Origin: Terrilactibacillus laevilacticus | GTDB lineage: Bacteria > Bacillota > Bacilli > Bacillales > Sporolactobacillaceae | Reading direction: 5' to 3' | DNA: 64,000 nt | NCBI RefSeq assembly: GCF_006517395.1 | Contig: NZ_VDCY01000004.1 | Span: 230,860-294,859 of the forward strand | In this document: positions 62,512 through 64,000 of the stretch, in pieces | Position numbering within the stretch: the stretch's first letter is position 1 | How the letters are laid out: every line of letters begins with the position of its first letter | Notes under the pieces: model-generated | Seen by the model: the letters and a program-made list of their open reading frames with translations, nothing else | Told to the model about the DNA's origin: nothing | Databases searched by the model: none | Position numbers and translations under genes: made by a program

Positions 62512-62695
62512 CAGTTTTATGAAATAGCCGAGAACACTCGTGACTTTTAGTCATGAGATGAATCGGCTTCGGATAGGGCGTGGCTTATGTCACGTTAACT
62601 ATCCGACATATGCTTAGTCAATATGTACAAAAAAGTACTGATATAATGCGCTTATTATACTGAAATTCCTTAACATGTGTTATCATTAGCATGAG
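62512..62695 (+). mobile_element. Left end of an IS200/IS605 element
   Basis: About 180 bases before tnpA hold a subterminal hairpin CTCGTGACTTTTAGTCATGAG near 62541-62561 and a second imperfect stem with GGATAG/CTATCC near 62573-62610. Such hairpins at the left end are recognised by the Y1 transposase of this family. The element extends right through tnpA and tnpB beyond the window, so its right end and guide RNA are not visible. Confidence 0.75.
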
Positions 62696-62704
62696 GTGGG
62701 AACT

Positions 62705-63106
62705 TTGACAGATGTTAGGCATGGTAGAGGATATGTTTACTCCATTCAGTACCATATTGTATGGTGCGTAAAATATCGCCATAAAGTACTCATGGGTGAT
62801 ATCGATGTAAGATTAAAAGAGAGGCTGCATCAAATAGCCACAGATAATGGTTTTACCATTTTAGAAATCAATACCGATTGCGACCCTATTCATCTTCTTA
62901 TTGATTGCACTCCACAACATTCCATTCCAACAATGATCAAAACATTAAAAGGCGTCTCTGCAAGATTATTATTTAAAGAGTTTCCGAGCCTAAAAAAGAA
63001 ACTGCAGGGTGGTCATTTGTGGAATCCTAGTTACTTTGTCGCAACCGTAAGTGAAAATACAGAACAACAGATACGCCAATACATTCGTCATCAACAAAAG
63101 AAATAG
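62705..63106 (+). CDS. tnpA: IS200/IS605 Y1 transposase TnpA, probably inactive
   Basis: 133 residues from a TTG at 62705, five bases after GAGGTGGG; a GTG at 62696 overlaps the ribosome site. Single-strand HUH/Y1 transposase: YSIQYHIVWCVKYRHKVL at the start, GVSARLLFKEFP, and the catalytic Tyr in IRQYIRHQQ. The HUH motif, usually D-H-I-H-L-L, reads DPIHLLID, so the first metal-binding His is replaced by Pro. That should prevent cleavage unless another residue serves. tnpB starts 19 bases later. Confidence 0.9.
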   Translation: MTDVRHGRGYVYSIQYHIVWCVKYRHKVLMGDIDVRLKERLHQIATDNGFTILEINTDCDPIHLLIDCTPQHSIPTMIKTLKGVSARLLFKEFPSLKKKLQGGHLWNPSYFVATVSENTEQQIRQYIRHQQKK

Positions 63107-63125
63107 CGAAAGGAGCTGAACCTAG

Positions 63126-64000
63126 ATGGGAACACCAACATACGTGATGACTTTGCCTTTGAAAGTTGAAACATGGCAAGAACACATCTTAGAAAAACGC
63201 TTAAACATTGGGCGAAATATCTACAATGCCTGTCTAGGTGAAGCATGGCGTAGATATAAATACATGATACGCAATCCCAGATATTGGGAAGCGGTTCGTA
63301 TGCCGAAAGGGAAAGAACGTAATCAACTTTTGAATCAAATGAAAGAACAATACGGCGTTCGTAAATTCGACTTAAATAGGTACGTTCAAGGAATGGGACA
63401 TAAGTTTAAGCGAAATATCGGTTCCCAAATGGCTCAGAATATCGCTGAACGAGCGTTTCAAGCAGTGGAGAAAGTCATGTATGGGAACGGTAAGAAAGTA
63501 CATTTTTGTTCAGTAGGACAATTCTTTTCCTTAGAAGAAAAGACAAATAAGACTGGTTTTCGTTACATTGACGAAAACAAACGCATGAAATGGTTGGGGA
63601 TTATCCTGCCTGTTATGATGAAAGATCAAGATGAATACGCACATCTTGCGCTTCAGGATAAAATCAAATATTGCCGACTTTTAAAAAAGCAAATTCGTGG
63701 TAAAAACCGTTACTTCGTTCAATTTGTATTAGAAGGTTTTCCACCAAGGAAACGCAATCAGAACGATTCCAAAGATGAAAACGCTCGTGTTGGATTAGAT
63801 ATTGGCACATCCACGCTTGCCGTTGCTTCTGAAAATGAAGTGAAGCTACTTGAGCTAGCAGAGGGTTTGTCCGTAGAAGAACGCAAAAAGCGTATCCTAC
63901 AGCGTAAATTAGATCGTCAGCGTAGAGCGAATAACCCTAACAAATACAATGACGACGGCACCATCAATAAATCAAATCGCGAGAAATGGATTCAAAGTGA
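63126..64000 (+). CDS. tnpB: TnpB RNA-guided nuclease of IS200/IS605, 5' part
   Basis: The frame opens with MGTPTYVMTLPLKVETWQEH after GAAAGGAGCTG and runs to the window edge (291 codons) without a stop. TnpB is the element-encoded RNA-guided endonuclease related to Cas12. The RuvC-I motif RVGLDIGTSTLAVASENEVK is present with its catalytic Asp. The following LQRKLDRQRRANNPNKYNDD and SNREKW are typical of the long Firmicutes TnpB branch. RuvC-II, the zinc finger and RuvC-III lie outside the window, so intactness cannot be judged. Confidence 0.9.
   Translation, partial: MGTPTYVMTLPLKVETWQEHILEKRLNIGRNIYNACLGEAWRRYKYMIRNPRYWEAVRMPKGKERNQLLNQMKEQYGVRKFDLNRYVQGMGHKFKRNIGSQMAQNIAERAFQAVEKVMYGNGKKVHFCSVGQFFSLEEKTNKTGFRYIDENKRMKWLGIILPVMMKDQDEYAHLALQDKIKYCRLLKKQIRGKNRYFVQFVLEGFPPRKRNQNDSKDENARVGLDIGTSTLAVASENEVKLLELAEGLSVEERKKRILQRKLDRQRRANNPNKYNDDGTINKSNREKWIQS

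Noticed and set aside
1..64000. CRISPR array, prophage or rRNA genes
   Set aside because: No regularly spaced direct repeats with unique spacers, no phage structural genes and no rRNA signature sequences were seen.

Overview
The window looks like the chromosome of a low-GC, endospore-forming member of the Bacillales. Support comes from small acid-soluble spore proteins of the SspN and SspL types, sulfolactate genes (comA/comB), a YteA-type DksA protein, and B. subtilis-like neighbourhoods: ysfB-glcD-glcF, and metK-ytpB-mnmM(ytqB)-mnmL(ytqA). Regulation is also typical of Firmicutes: TPP, cobalamin and SAM riboswitches, a T-box before leuS, CsoR operators and many intrinsic terminators. I cannot name the genus from the sequence alone.

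Layout. 0-4.3 kb: the end of comA, convergent comB, and a TPP-riboswitch thiamine thiazole operon (tenI-thiS-thiG-thiF). 4.4-14.7 kb: tRNA-Ala, a small YfhE-like protein, a CDF metal exporter, nitroreductase, YbaK-like deacylase, SspN, a LysR/MFS divergent pair, YitT, an aldo/keto reductase and YteA, separated by repeats. 15.5-19.8 kb: csoR, alkaline phosphatase and a broken kdp locus (kdpD sensor, kdpC, 3' end of kdpB). 19.8-25.3 kb: a metalloid-resistance island (MarR regulator, UPF0718 permease, Cys-rich peptide, broken acetyltransferase, ArsR, Acr3, CoA-disulfide reductase/rhodanese, Cys-rich four-helix protein). 25.4-33.8 kb: a copper cluster (small membrane proteins, two-component system, lipoprotein multicopper oxidase, copZ, copA). 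34.2-38.2 kb: glycolate oxidase glcD/glcF with a CdaR-type regulator. 39-47.6 kb: an Sm-like small protein, YitT, SspL and a cobalamin-riboswitch operon. That operon encodes a wall-anchored transcobalamin-like protein, its class D sortase, a DUF4430 lipoprotein and a complete ECF transporter. 47.7-50.1 kb: YdjO and an amidase gene broken by a repeat insertion and a frameshift. 50.6-62.3 kb: FbpA-like protein, Nudix hydrolase, metK, ytpB, mnmM, mnmL, leuS and an orphan LevR-type activator. 62.5-64 kb: an IS200/IS605 element with tnpA and a tnpB that runs off the window.

Three families of short non-coding repeats run through the window. Family A (seven copies, 153-282 bp) has imperfect terminal inverted repeats. 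Five copies have perfect 5-bp target duplications and one a near-perfect one, so it is a MITE-like mobile element. One copy sits inside the amidase gene, and removing it restores the reading frame exactly. Family B (three good and two decayed copies, about 200 bp) can fold into a multi-helix structure with compensatory base changes. Each good copy lies directly behind the stop codon of a minus-strand gene and before a hairpin. Family C (three copies, about 60 bp) is a short conserved sequence of unknown role. Families A and B share hairpins whose stems differ but whose loop keeps a GGA core, usually AGGAY.

The operon at 40.6-47.6 kb is the most coherent functional system. A riboswitch that senses cobalamin controls surface proteins that probably capture a corrinoid and pass it to an ECF importer. 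The copper and metalloid genes form a second functional block. CsoR-type operators precede csoR and copZ, and a further similar site lies between copZ and copA.
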